Of a DNA stretch of 64,000 bases, positions 1 through 10,206 are shown one piece after another (position 1 is the stretch's first letter; each line of letters opens with the position of its first letter). Source of the stretch: Spiroplasma poulsonii (lineage in GTDB: Bacteria; Bacillota_I; Bacilli_A; Mycoplasmatales; Mycoplasmataceae); assembly GCF_009866525.1 (NCBI RefSeq), contig NZ_CM020866.1, positions 746,260 to 810,259 of the forward strand, given 5' to 3'. A model generated the notes under the pieces. The model was not told where the DNA came from. It saw only the letters and a program-made list of their open reading frames with translations, and ran no database searches. The translations under genes and the position numbers were made by a program.

Positions 1-1
1 T

Positions 2-481
2 TTATTAATTTTAGATATTATTACAAAGCAATTAGCCTTTCATTTATTATCCCATGATCCTTATGCCCCAGAAGTTAAGTTTCTTGATGGTTTTATTAAT
101 TTTAAGTTTGTTATTAACAAAGGCATTGCTTTTGGAGCAAATGCTGATAATTTAGTGGCAACAATTATTGGTGCGGTGCTAATTACGATATTAGCTTTTA
201 TTGTGTTTTTATATATTAATAGTAAAACAGCAGCGATTGGTTTAATTATGATAACTTGTGGTGGGTTTGGTAACTTAATTGATCGTATGTGAAACCAAGG
301 GGGAGTTGTTGACTTTTTAGTATGAATTCTCTTTCCACCATATAGTATTTTTAATTTATCTGATACTTGAGTAACATTTGGGGTTGTTGTTTTAGTATTA
401 GCAATTATCATTGAAATTACGCGCTTTTATCGTGACCGTGCGCGAAGTAATTGCGAAGAAAGTATTGTGAATAATGAATAA
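2..481 (+). CDS. lspA: Signal peptidase II (lipoprotein signal peptidase), 5' end outside window
   Basis: The frame is open from the left edge, so the N-terminus is missing. The product is the membrane aspartyl protease that removes signal peptides from prolipoproteins; the spiralin-like and thioredoxin-like lipoproteins in this window would be substrates. Visible family blocks are NKGIAFG, GGFGNLIDR (first catalytic Asp region) and FNLSDTWVTFGV (second catalytic Asp), set among hydrophobic helices. UGA encodes Trp in the last two blocks. The stop overlaps the start of the next gene by 8 nt, so the two are translationally linked. Identification is firm. Confidence 0.93.
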
Positions 482-1394
482 AATTACTTTTGTTGCATCA
501 ACAAGTGGGCGCATTGATAAAGTGTTAGTCGCATATTTTGCCACAACAGCAACGATCTTCTCACGAACAAAAATTCAAGAATTAATAACTCAAAACCAAG
601 TCCAAGTTAATGACCAATTTGTGCACCAAAATTATCTTGTCCAAGTTAATGATACAATTACTGTTACTTTACCATCGCCATCAACAACAAACCTAACGCC
701 AATGGCAATGCCATTAACAGTGTTGTACGAAGATGATGTGTTATTGGTAATTGATAAACCAAATAATTTGGTTGTTCATCCTGCCCTGGGGCATTTAAAT
801 GACACCTTAGTTAATGCTTTAATTGCCCGAAGTGAAGATTGATCAACTGTTAGCGGTGAATTGCGACCAGGAATTGTCCATCGGATTGATCGGCAAACAA
901 CAGGAACATTAATTATTGCTAAAAATGATTTTATTCATCACCAATTGCAAGAACAAATTCAAACAAAGCAATTACAACGACGTTATTTAGCCCTGGTGCA
1001 TGGTAATATTGTTGAAACGCAAGCAAAAATTGATGCGCCAATTGGTCGCGATCCGCAAGATCGCAAGAAAATGGTTGTCACAGCCAAAAATTCTAAAAAA
1101 GCAGTGACTAATATTCTTGTAATTGAGCGCTTTAATGATTATACTTATATAGAGTGTGAGTTAGAAACTGGTCGCACGCATCAAATTCGAGCGCATTTAA
1201 AGTATATTAATCATCCGGTTGTTGGTGACCCACTATATGGGACGGTCGCTGATAAAAAGGAATCATTTGGCCAATATTTGCATGCTTATCAGTTAACTTT
1301 TATGCATCCAATTACAAATCTTCCAATTACGGTATCAGCAGCATTACCGTTGGAATTTGAAAATAAATTAGCAGCATTACGCACGAAAGGATAG
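474..1394 (+). CDS. rluD: RluD-family 23S rRNA pseudouridine synthase
   Basis: 306 aa, normal for the RluA/RluC/RluD family, which isomerises uridines in 23S rRNA. An S4-like N-terminal RNA-binding segment (about residues 10-75) is followed by the catalytic domain with HRIDRQTTG, which carries the catalytic Asp, and then GRTHQIRAHL. One UGA-Trp codon lies near residue 123. It overlaps lspA by 8 nt, the usual lspA-rluD pairing in Firmicutes and mollicutes. Whether the target sites are those of RluD or of RluC cannot be decided from sequence alone. Confidence 0.9.
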
Positions 1395-1400
1395 GAAACA

Positions 1401-2774
1401 ATGAGTTTTGATAAAGACAAGTTATCATTGGTTGATTATTTTTTTAAACAAGAGAAATATAATGTTTATAAAAATAAACCCCGAGGTAATAATAATGTTT
1501 ATTTATATAAAGTTGATAGTAAAGAATTTCAAATAATTAAAATTATTGATGATTTTAGTGGTGAATTTAAAGAATATGTTAGTGTTGATGAAGTGGTCCA
1601 AGATTTAAAGGCTTTTTTAAATAAAAAATTTCAACGAGTAAAACTTTCTATTTTGTCAGTTGTTTTAATTGAAAATCGTTCGCAAGTTTATAAGGAAGAT
1701 AATGGGGATGTTGTTTTATTTGTTGATAGTCATAATTATCTTGACCGGTTAAGTAATTATTATCCAAAAATTACAATGTTAGAAGATAACAATGATGATA
1801 GTTCAATGGCGGGGATGTCACCAGAAGAAATCTTAGATGGAATTAAAGATCCAAATAGTAAATTAACAAAAAACTTAAAACAATTAAGTGATAAGTTAAG
1901 TGTTAATAATTTAGGGGTAACATGAGTTTTAATTGCGTTATTATTAATTATTCCAATTGTTGGGATCTTTTTTGGAGCGCAAATTTTTAACACGAAAGAC
2001 TTAAGTGCCAATGCCACGGCCCTTGTTTACGGGGGTATTACCCGTGATTTATTAATTTGAAGTAATCAATGGTGAAGATTATGAACTTATATTCTATTTT
2101 TTGGTAATCCATTTTTGGTTGTTTTCAACTTATTTATGATTTTTAGTGTCGCTCGTTATTCTGAAGCATTATTAGGACGATGACGGTTAGCAATTATTTT
2201 AATTTTTGGGGTGCCATTAGCAGGGTTATTTTTAGCCGCAGTGTTACCAAATTGAATTTTTGGTGGGTCAACAATTTTATTAGCAATCTTATGGGGTGCT
2301 TTATTTAGTTATAATTATGGGAAAGATGATTTAGGAGCGCTAATTGCAAATCAACGAACACTAGTTGTAGTGATGTGATTGTTATTAATGCCATTATTTT
2401 TAGGTTATTCATATTATTTAATTAATTTTGTTGGTTTTTTCGCGGGTAGTGCCATTGGTTATTGTTTAGAGTTTAATCGCACAAATCGCATCAATTGAAC
2501 AATGTTGTATCCTGTTTTGGTTGTTGTTGTGATGATTGCTGTGATTGCTGTTACTTTATCGTGACGACGTTATGTGCCACAATATAATGGTGATGTTATT
2601 GATGCTTTAATAAGTTATTACCGCGCCGGTTTAGTCAGTCGGGGCAGCATTGAAAATATGTTGGGTAATTATTATTTCTATCCAAAAAATAATTGACCAA
2701 ATTTCTTAACATCTAATCAGCAAACAACAAAGGATATTATCAATATGTTTGGAATGGTTTTATGACACCGTTAA
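1401..2774 (+). CDS. Rhomboid-like multi-pass membrane protein, catalytic dyad incomplete
   Basis: 457 aa. Residues 1-170 are a hydrophilic cytosolic region; residues 175-400 hold at least six hydrophobic helices; a hydrophilic tail follows. The rhomboid L1 signature is clear (WWRLWTYIF), followed by E-x-LLGRWR and a serine in FGGST where rhomboids have GxSG. The last-helix motif that carries catalytic His in rhomboids (AHLGGFLAG type) reads NFVGFFAG here, so His appears to be replaced by Asn. It may therefore be an inactive rhomboid homologue. It starts 6 nt after the pseudouridine synthase and overlaps the next gene by 13 nt, so it sits in the same operon. Confidence 0.7.
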
Positions 2775-3259
2775 CAGCACAAAAACGGACTGATTACTTA
2801 TCGTGAGATGACTTTTTCTTAAGTGTGGCGCATGTTTGTGCGATGCGTAGTAAGGACCCGAACACGCAAGTTGGTAGTTGTGTTGTTAATCAAATTGGTC
2901 AAATTATTGCCACTGGTTATAATGGCTTACCACGTGGTTTAAATGATAATGAATTTCCCTGAGCACGGGAAGGAGAATATTTAGAAACAAAATATCCTTA
3001 TGTTGCGCATGCGGAATTAAATGCCATTTTAAGTGCTCATACTAACTTAGAAAATTGTCGGATTTATACAACCTTATTTCCTTGTGCTGAATGTGCTAAA
3101 ATTATCATTCAAGTTGGAATTAAAGAAGTCATTTATGATGATGATAAATATGTTGGTACTGATGATAACAAAGCAGCCAAACGAATGTTTGACCAAGCCC
3201 AAGTTAGCTATCGATCGTTACCAGTTATTAGTATCACTGTAACGTGCCAACCAAAATAA
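2762..3259 (+). CDS. dCMP deaminase family protein (ComEB-like)
   Basis: 165 aa zinc-dependent cytidine/deoxycytidylate deaminase. HAELNAIL supplies the zinc His and catalytic Glu, and PCAEC supplies the two zinc cysteines; GYNGLPRG is the substrate-loop motif typical of dCMP deaminases. It converts dCMP to dUMP for thymidylate synthesis. The start overlaps the upstream membrane protein by 13 nt, implying translational coupling. Three UGA-Trp codons are used. ComEB is the B. subtilis orthologue; a role in competence is not implied. Confidence 0.9.
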
Positions 3260-3311
3260 ATATTAAACCATTTTCTTATTAACTATTAATTAGAAAGGTT
3301 CTTTTTGATAA

Positions 3312-4257
3312 ATGAAAAAATATTTTACCGATCGCAAGTTATTTATTTACCGAATTATTGGTATTATGATAATTTTTATTTTTTTAGTGTGTGATTTTAT
3401 TTTAGTTTTAAAAACAAAGAGTGGGATTTATGGCCAGTTATCATCATATGGGGAACGGTTAAGCCACTATTATGCTTACTTTACAACCCAATCAAATTAT
3501 CTTGTTTTTGTTTATTTTGTTTTTTATTTATTTCAAAAGAAATTTAAAAACACTAAACCTGATTTTATTATTCGGTTAATGGTGACAGTTTATATTACGA
3601 TGACAATGCTGGTTTTTTGGTTTGGATTATTTGCCCAAGGTGATCTTGTTAAAAATCAGATTATTTATGAATGAATTTCAACTTTTATTTTACACACAAT
3701 TATTCCAGGGGTAATGATTTTTAGTTATATTGTCACTGCTGGTGATACTTTTTATAAATTTGAAACACATCATAAAGCTAATTACTGGTTAATTTGTTTA
3801 TACCCATTCTTATACTTAATTTGTATTTTAATTCGTGGTTATATTCGCCATGCTGATCTACCAACCAGATAACACCTTATTTTCATATTTCTTTTTAAAT
3901 TTCTATGCGACAAATGGGTTTCCAATGTTAGCGGTTGGTACGGTTCTAATTTTTACGTTATGTACCTCGTTTCAATATTTCTTTATTTGGATTAATAACT
4001 TATTTTATTTCCGTAAACAAATTAAAGAGAATAATATTACTAAAGTTGATCAAATTAAAATTATGTTAAATATTAAACAATACCGTCAGTTAGATCGGAA
4101 GGGAAAAATTGCAATGATTTTAGCAATTGTCGTTGCGATATTTAACATTATTTTTTCAATTTTATATTATGTTTTACGGAATGTTTGATCAAAAATTCTT
4201 AATTATCCCTATAAGAATGAAATTGTTTTATCATTTAGTATTTATTATCATTTTTAG
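3312..4257 (+). pseudogene. Pr6Pr-like integral membrane protein, frameshifted
   Basis: The N-terminal part (from ATG 3312, with an AGAAAGG RBS at 3292-3298) and the C-terminal part lie in different frames. The first frame ends at 3871 after an ...RGYIRHADLP stretch, and the second frame resumes from about 3835-3865 with PDNTLFSYFFLNF and continues to 4257. Joined, they give about 315 aa with roughly seven hydrophobic helices, resembling the Pr6Pr family of membrane proteins common in spiroplasmas. A +1 shift near 3860-3870 explains the break. It may be a real pseudogene or a sequencing error. Function is unknown. Confidence 0.6.
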
Positions 4258-4531
4258 TATTATTACTTTAATATTTGCGGTTTTAGGCTTAGCAAACTTC
4301 TATTGAGCGCGAATTGTTGTCGGGTTTTGTTCAATTGCCTTAGTTTGTTTTAATTGAATCTGAATTGCGGGGCCAATCTTTGATGTTGTGATTGCGACAT
4401 TATGTTTAAATAATCATAAGTATTCAAAAAGTGATTTAGATACTTATTTAGCAAAGCACCATAAACCATTGAAATTAAATAAAAAACCAATTACTGATGA
4501 AATGCTGCGGTTAGCTGAAGATGAAAAATAA
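4217..4531 (+). CDS. Small membrane protein of unknown function
   Basis: 104 aa with two hydrophobic segments in the first 60 residues (three UGA-Trp codons among them), then a charged tail rich in Lys, Asp and Glu. The ATG at 4217 lies inside the 3' end of the preceding frameshifted gene (41 nt overlap). I do not recognise the family. A terminator follows immediately. Confidence 0.55.
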
Positions 4532-4551
4532 TCCTTCGAAAGGATTATTTT
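4525..4551. terminator. Bidirectional intrinsic terminator between convergent genes
   Basis: AATAATCCTT pairs with AAGGATTATT around a CG loop, with A/T tracts on both sides. It lies at the meeting point of the plus-strand small membrane gene and minus-strand rnhC, whose last codons it overlaps. Confidence 0.75.
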
Positions 4552-5432
4552 GCTTTTAAATTAAAATGAATTTTTAAAAAATGTTGATATTCACGAAGCG
4601 GACGTGTTGCTTTATATTTTTGTGCTAAAGCTTTAACGTTTTCACTTGCTCCTAACGGTAACTTTAGATGATATTTTGTTTCAAGGTTTTTAATCGTTGT
4701 TAAGAAGGTAGCACGGCTAAGGATGGCACTACACGCAATTGCTAAGGATTTTTCTTCGCCTTTCGTAATAAAAACTACATTATCTTTAACAACAGGAGTT
4801 ATTTTTTGTAAATATTCAAAATATTTTGTCGCATTAACAAACTGGTCAATAAAAATTGTCTTATTTGTTAATTGATAAATTGATAATAATTGGACTAAGG
4901 CTTGATTATGGGCTAGCGCTTTAATAACATGGGCATTTTGATATTGGGTATATCATTGGTTATATTGATTATTATCAATCACAACGGTTACCGATTGAAC
5001 AAGTTTTTGAATGATTGGTGCTAGGGTCATAATTTGTTCAGTTGTCATTTTTTTACTATCTTTAATTGGTAATGTTACTAGTTGTTGAAAACTTGTTGGC
5101 GGTAAATAAGTGGCAGTAACAACAAGGGGACCAAAAACATCACCAACCCCAACTTCGTCATTTCCAATCACATCTTTTTCAAAATAAGATGTTGTTTGAC
5201 TAGCGGGAATGATGGGGGTTATTGGGATTGTAAAAAATTTTGCCGCTTCTTTATCGGCTTGATAGCCTTGGAATAAAACACTATTTGTCTTATAAATGCT
5301 AATTGTAATACCACTTTTATTAAAAACATTAACTTTATTAGGATCAGTATTATTAATTTCATACGTTTGGTAAGTGTTAATAATTTCTTGAATAACTTTC
5401 GGATCAACTTTCTTAAAACTAACATTGTTCAT
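4545..5432 (-). CDS. rnhC: Ribonuclease HIII
   Basis: 295 aa, the usual RNase HIII length. It removes RNA from RNA/DNA hybrids. An N-terminal TBP-like substrate-binding region (about residues 1-90) precedes the catalytic domain, which opens with GNDEVGVGDVFGPLVV containing the catalytic Asp-Glu and the HIII-specific GxGDxFGP; DSKKMT follows. UGA encodes Trp once, near residue 160. The start is the ATG at 5432; the spacer upstream has a weak purine-rich RBS. Confidence 0.92.
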
Positions 5433-5530
5433 ATGATTGTCCCCATTATTTTCTTTCTTTAAATTATTATATCATTTTTTTAATCAATTTGTTAAAATAT
5501 TACTAAGATAAAAAGAGGGGAGCATTGAGG

Positions 5531-5872
5531 ATGATTAAAAATGTTGGAATTGATATTGTCCAAAATAAGCGAATTAAACCATCAACAGTATTAAGCCAGA
5601 AATTATTAAGTATCAGTGAACTGCAAGAATATGAAACATTAATGGATAAAGAACACCAACGCCAGTTTTTGGCTGGTCGGTGAGCGGCGAAAGAAGCATT
5701 AATTAAAGCGTTAGAAATAAAGTTAATTTTAAACGAAGTCACAATTAAGTTAAAAGATGATAATAAATTATATGTTGAAGGTGTACCGTTAGGAGAAAAT
5801 GAAGTTATTCATGTTTCACTTAGTCACGAACGCGATTATAGTGTTGGTTTTGCAATTTGATCAACATATTAA
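5531..5872 (+). CDS. acpS: Holo-[acyl-carrier-protein] synthase
   Basis: 113 aa, normal for AcpS, which transfers phosphopantetheine from CoA to apo-ACP. The Mg-binding GIDIV block is at residues 6-10 and FLAGRWAAKEA at about residues 55-65 holds the second metal ligand and the catalytic Lys region; W is UGA-encoded. The start has a GGGG/GAGG-type RBS just upstream. It is followed directly by a terminator, so it is probably monocistronic. Confidence 0.92.
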
Positions 5873-5900
5873 CAATTTTTTATAAAAAGTTGTTTTTTTA
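5871..5900 (+). terminator. Intrinsic terminator after acpS
   Basis: AACAATTTTT pairs with AAAAAGTTGTT (one G-U) around TAT and is followed by a run of seven T. Confidence 0.75.
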
Positions 5901-5965
5901 TCTTTTTTAGAAAAGTAGAGTATAATTAGAGATGGGTAAGTTTGTTTTGTAAAGGAGGGGCAAAA

Positions 5966-6889
5966 ATGTATTATTCATTTGATGATATCTTATTTAAAGA
6001 TTATTTAGACAATTCATTTTTACGAGAATGAATTCTTAACAATAGATATGCTGCTGATAGTGTCTTTAAATTTTTCTTATGAATGTTTATTTTTTCTGCC
6101 TTTTTCTTGTTTACAATTCTTTCTTCATGAACTTTTTTACATTATAAAAGTAAAAAGATCAGTGCTCGCCATGGCTTATTAAATTTTATGGTAATTGTTG
6201 GTGGGATTAGTGTCTTTTTCTTTAGCAGTATCATTTGGAATTTAGTGTTAGTTCCTGATCTTTCAATTGATCCGAGTTATTATCGAACTTTGTTAACGGG
6301 ATATTCATATGTGCAGTTAACAATTACCTTAGGAATAATTGTCAATAATCGTCGGTTAGTATCGATTCTATTATATGTTGTTTATGCTTCACCGTTTATT
6401 ATTATTGGTCCAGTTATTGTTAATAATTTAAATAATATTAATCGTTATGATAAAGATTTATTTATTTTATTCACTTGTTTAGTAATCTTACTTTTTGTTG
6501 TGATTTTACAACTTTGTGGGTTTTTAACACGTCAAGATGAAAAAAGTAACATTATTCGCTTTGTAACAATTTTAGTTTTATTTAGTTTGCTTAATAGTTC
6601 AACAAAAATTTCACTACCATTTGTGCTTGATGATAATATTAAAATTCGGCAACTATTGCATCAAGCTTGATCAGTCGCAACCGTAATTGCTGATTTATTT
6701 GTTTGATTTGTTTTAATGCTTTATCTTTGCCAGCTTTTTGCCAATGAGCACAATGCCATTTATCAAGAAGATGACTTAGATTTAATTGAAGTTTTAATGT
6801 TACAAGAACTTAATCGTAATTTAACTTTAAATAACCATTCAAAAGAAGAAATTAATCCTAATAATTGGAAATTGAAAATGTTAAATTAA
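5966..6889 (+). CDS. Multi-pass membrane protein of unknown function
   Basis: 307 aa. The ATG at 5966 follows an AAAGGAGGGG RBS. About seven hydrophobic helices occupy residues 35-275, with a short cytosolic N-terminus and a charged C-terminal tail ending in an Asn/Lys-rich stretch. Several UGA-Trp codons lie in or near the helices. I recognise no family signature; it could be a transporter-like or spiroplasma-specific membrane protein. It stands alone between two terminators. Confidence 0.65.
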
Positions 6890-7015
6890 AAAATGATTGT
6901 TATTTTTGATTTACTTATTTACTACTGAAAAAATTATTAAATTTGAAAAACAAACAATTTTTAATTTAAATGATAATTTTTATCGAAATGAACAGCCATA
7001 TAAAAATGAACAGCT

Positions 7016-7050
7016 AAAAATGCTTTTTATCCAAGATAAAAAGCATTTTT
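7016..7050 (+). terminator. Strong intrinsic terminator upstream of rpsB
   Basis: AAAATGCTTTTTATC and GATAAAAAGCATTTT form a perfect 15-bp stem with a 3-nt loop, followed by T-rich sequence. It ends the membrane-protein transcript before the rpsB promoter. Confidence 0.85.
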
Positions 7051-7053
7051 TAT

Positions 7054-7083
7054 TTGCTTGTTTAAAATAAAGTGTGTTATAAT
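7054..7083 (+). promoter_or_regulatory. Promoter of rpsB-tsf
   Basis: TTGCTT (7054-7059), an 18-nt spacer and TATAAT (7078-7083) with an upstream TG at 7075-7076 (extended -10). A ~140-nt leader follows and contains the hairpin CTATTTATT/AATAAGATAG, which may host ribosomal-protein autoregulation; that last point is inference. Confidence 0.75.
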
Positions 7084-7227
7084 TTTAATGCTTGTATTCA
7101 ATAAAAATTAATGGTATACAATACACATTTATGGATTCATTTGCCCAGTGCTATTTATTTTAATAAGATAGTGGTGAATGTTAGAAATAAATGGAAGCTT
7201 TAACGAAAAGGAGGATTTAATAGAAAT

Positions 7228-8154
7228 ATGGCAAAAGAATTAACAAGAGAAATGTTATGAGAATCTGGTGCGCAATTTGGGCACCAAACAAAAAGATGAA
7301 ATCCAAAAATGAAACCATATATTTATGGTGAGAAAAATAAGATTCATATTATTGATTTGCAACAAACATTATGACGATTAGAAGATGTTAAAAAATTAAT
7401 GGCATCAATTGCTGCGCGTAAAGGAAAAATTTTATTTGTTGGAACAAAAAAACAAGCAAAATGAATTGTTAAAGACGCTGCTGAGCGTTGCGAATCTTTT
7501 TATGTTAATCAACGTTGATTAGGGGGAACATTAACTAATTTAAGAACAATTCATTTACGAGTGAAGCGTTTATGAAACATTGAACGCCAAGAAAAAAATG
7601 GTGAATTAAAATTATTACCAAAAAAAGAACAAATGTTAATTAAAAAAGAAAAAGAAAAACTAGAAAAATTTTTAGGTGGAATTAAAGGAATGAAAGAATT
7701 GCCACAAGCATTGTTTGTGGTTGATCCAAAAGAAGAACATATTGCTGTGCGTGAAGCACGAAAATTACGCATTCCAGTAATTGCAATTTGTGATACCAAT
7801 GTTGATCCAGACCCAATTGATTATGTTATTCCAGCTAATGATGATACTTCACGTTCAATTGCAATTATTACCCATCATATTGCTGATTTATATGGTGATG
7901 CAATGGGATTAAAAATGCCGGAACCACAATTTAAACCAAATGAATTTGTTCGTCGTGAAGGAGAGGATAATCGTGGACAACGTGGTGGTCAATACGATAA
8001 TCGTCGTTCATTTAATCGTAATATGCCTAACTGTGATTATCGTTCAGAAGGATCAACAACCAGAGCATCAGTTGGTCCTGATCGAACAGGGGAGAAAGTT
8101 GCTTCAGTAGCGGCTGCACCTGAACAGTCAGTACCAAAAGCAAAAGTTGAGTAA
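7228..8154 (+). CDS. rpsB: 30S ribosomal protein S2, C-terminal extension cut by a nonsense codon
   Basis: 308 aa as read. Residues 1 to about 233 are the S2 core ([15 protein letters not shown] near the N-terminus, [15 protein letters not shown], then IPANDD). A low-complexity extension follows, with repeats of an EKVASVA-PEQ-VPKAKV type unit. TAA at 8152-8154 stands where the next repeat has AAA, so one base change truncated a longer extension that stays open to 8478. The core is intact, so ribosome function should not be affected. AGGAGG RBS; UGA-Trp is used throughout. tsf follows, the standard order. Confidence 0.93.
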
Positions 8155-8478
8155 GTTGCTACTGTAGCACAGGGTTCTGAACAACCAGCACCAAAAATAA
8201 AGACTGAGAAAGTTGCTTCAGTAGCGGTTGCCCCTGAACAACCAGTACCAAAAGCAAAAGTTGAAAAAGGGACAGCAGATAGCTCAACTTCAAGTTTTGA
8301 TTTAAATACAATCAAAGTTGTTGATAATGATTTAGAAAAAACATTAACAAAATTAAAAGTTGATGAATTAGAACCTTTAGGAAATCTATTTGGGTTACCA
8401 AAAGGAAAAAAAGCCGAAATGGTTAGTGCCTTAGGTAAACATTTAACAATTGTTGATAGTAAAGTAGTAAAAAAATAA
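8155..8478 (+). other. Former C-terminal extension of RpsB, downstream of the nonsense codon
   Basis: In the same frame as rpsB and open to TAA 8476-8478. It holds two more repeat units (PEQP-VPKAKVEK type) and then about 70 residues of a folded-looking Leu/Lys-rich segment ending in KVVKK. This looks like a SAP/HeH-like or linker module rather than noise, but I cannot assign it. It has no start of its own with a good RBS, so it is probably untranslated unless the stop is read through. Confidence 0.6.
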
Positions 8479-8546
8479 CAAAAATTAAATTGTATTAACT
8501 GATTAGTTTCAATACAAGCAGCATTAAATTTGAAAGGAGAATCAGT

Positions 8547-9437
8547 ATGGCAGTTACTGCACAATTAGTAAAAGAATTAAGAGAAAGAACTGGGGCTGGA
8601 ATGTTAGATTGTAAAAAAGCATTAGAAGCCACAGATGGAAATATTGAAAAAGCAATTACTTGATTGCGTGAAAAAGGAATTACAAAAGCCGCAAAAAAAT
8701 CAGACCGTGTTGCTGCGGAAGGATTAGTTGGTTTAGTAACAAAAGGAAATAAAACAGTTGTTTTTGAAGTTAATTCAGAAACCGATTTTGTTGGAATAAG
8801 TAAACAATTTTTAGATTTAATGGCAATTGTTGGGGAAACTTTAATAAATAATGACCCAAAAACAGTGGAAGCAGCATTACAATTATCAGTTAATGGTGAA
8901 TCATTAGAAACAGTTATTGTTCATACAATTGCTACAATTGGGGAAAAAATCACCCTTCGTCGTTTTAAAACATTACATTTACAAGAAACTCAATCGTTAG
9001 GAGTTTATATTCATTCTAATCAACGGATTGTAACAGTATTAGTGTTTGATGGTAAAATTGATGAAACAATTGGAAAACAATTGGCAATGCATGTTTCAGC
9101 AATGCGTCCGCAATTTATTTCGCGAGATGATATTTCAGCTGATTTTTTAGCAAGTGAAAAAGCAATTTTAACAACTGAAGCAAAAAATGATCCTAAAAAT
9201 GTGGGAAAACCAGATAATATTTTAGAAAAAATGGTTGAAGGACGTTTAAACAAACAATTAGCGGAAATTTCATTACTTGATCAAGTTTTTGTTGTTAATC
9301 CAGACCAAAAAGTTAGTGATGTTATTAAAGCAAATGATGTTAGTGTTGTTGATATGATTCGTTATGAAGTTGGGGAAGGAATCGAAAAAGAAGAAGTTGA
9401 TTTTGCAACTGAAGTAATGGCACAAGTTCGTAAATAG
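8547..9437 (+). CDS. tsf: Elongation factor Ts
   Basis: 296 aa nucleotide-exchange factor for EF-Tu. The N-terminal UBA-like region holds [17 protein letters not shown], then the conserved TDFV motif sits near residue 80 (SETDFVG). The start at 8547 has a GAAAGGAGA RBS. It lies 70 nt behind the rpsB extension and is probably cotranscribed from the rpsB promoter. One UGA-Trp codon near residue 39. Confidence 0.95.
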
Positions 9438-9466
9438 AACTGTTTTGCCAGAAAGGAGGGCATAAA

Positions 9467-10081
9467 ATGGATGATCAGAAAGGAACAATAATTTCAATCG
9501 CAATGGCAGCATTTTTATTTGTTGCTGTTAGTTTGTCAATTATTGGTTATCTAATTAGTTTTACAAAACAAGAATTTAAAGAACGTTTTGTAAACAAAAA
9601 GATTTTAATTATTTTATTTACTGTGTTAGGAATTAATTTACCAGTTGTTATTGTTGGTTTCTTATTAGAATTTGTAATTAAGCCAGCAACAAATGCACCA
9701 GTAATTGCGGTTATTGTAATTGCTTTTGTGTTGACAGTTGCTGTTGGTGTTTACATTTTCTTATTTTTACAAACAATTGCAATTGGAATTGATGAAAAAG
9801 AAATTGCTTTTTTAGGAGAACGAATTTTAATTCGTAAAATTAATCGTGTTGAACGGAACGATAAAACTAACCAGTTAATTATTCATTATACGGAAGGAAG
9901 TCGTAGTAAGAAAAAAACTCGTTTTTCATTAGCAAGCCAAGCTGGTCAATTTATGGTTAATAATGTTAGCTTATTAAACCAAGAAATTATGATGTTTGTG
10001 CCAGATAGTGAACAACCAGCAGATTCAAAACCAACGGCTGAATCAACTTCAGAAACAGTAAAAGAAACAAAAAAAGATTAA
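9467..10081 (+). CDS. Membrane protein of unknown function downstream of tsf
   Basis: 204 aa with three strong hydrophobic helices (about residues 8-30, 45-70 and 78-105), followed by a soluble basic region and an acidic/Thr-rich tail. GAAAGGAGGG lies just upstream of the start and the gene is 29 nt from tsf, so it is probably the last gene of the rpsB operon. I recognise no family. No UGA codons occur in it. Confidence 0.6.
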   Translation: MDDQKGTIISIAMAAFLFVAVSLSIIGYLISFTKQEFKERFVNKKILIILFTVLGINLPVVIVGFLLEFVIKPATNAPVIAVIVIAFVLTVAVGVYIFLFLQTIAIGIDEKEIAFLGERILIRKINRVERNDKTNQLIIHYTEGSRSKKKTRFSLASQAGQFMVNNVSLLNQEIMMFVPDSEQPADSKPTAESTSETVKETKKD

Positions 10082-10107
10082 TCAATTTAATTGAAAATCT
10101 TTTTTTA
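10071..10107 (+). terminator. Intrinsic terminator ending the rpsB operon
   Basis: AAAAAGATT pairs with AATCTTTTT, with a short inner CAATT/AATTG helix, then a T tract. Confidence 0.75.
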
Positions 10108-10143
10108 AGATAGAATAAAAAATTAGGTACCTCCTAATATTAG

Positions 10144-10173
10144 AAAAACGTCTATAAATATGGGCGTTTTTTT
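10144..10173 (+). terminator. Terminator-like hairpin before the phage replication gene
   Basis: AAAAACG pairs with CGTTTTTTT around an AT-rich loop. It lies between the chromosomal terminator and the RBS (AGGAGG) of the plectrovirus-type gene, close to where host and phage sequence probably join. Confidence 0.55.
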
Positions 10174-10206
10174 AATATTCTACAAAAGTCAAGTAGGAGG
10201 TTAAAA

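Noticed and set aside
61..411. Minus-strand open frame opposite lspA
   Set aside because: Shadow of lspA on the other strand; no RBS and no protein-like composition.
8037..8564. Long minus-strand frame opposite the rpsB tail
   Set aside because: It mirrors the repeat-rich RpsB extension; low-complexity repeats keep several frames open.
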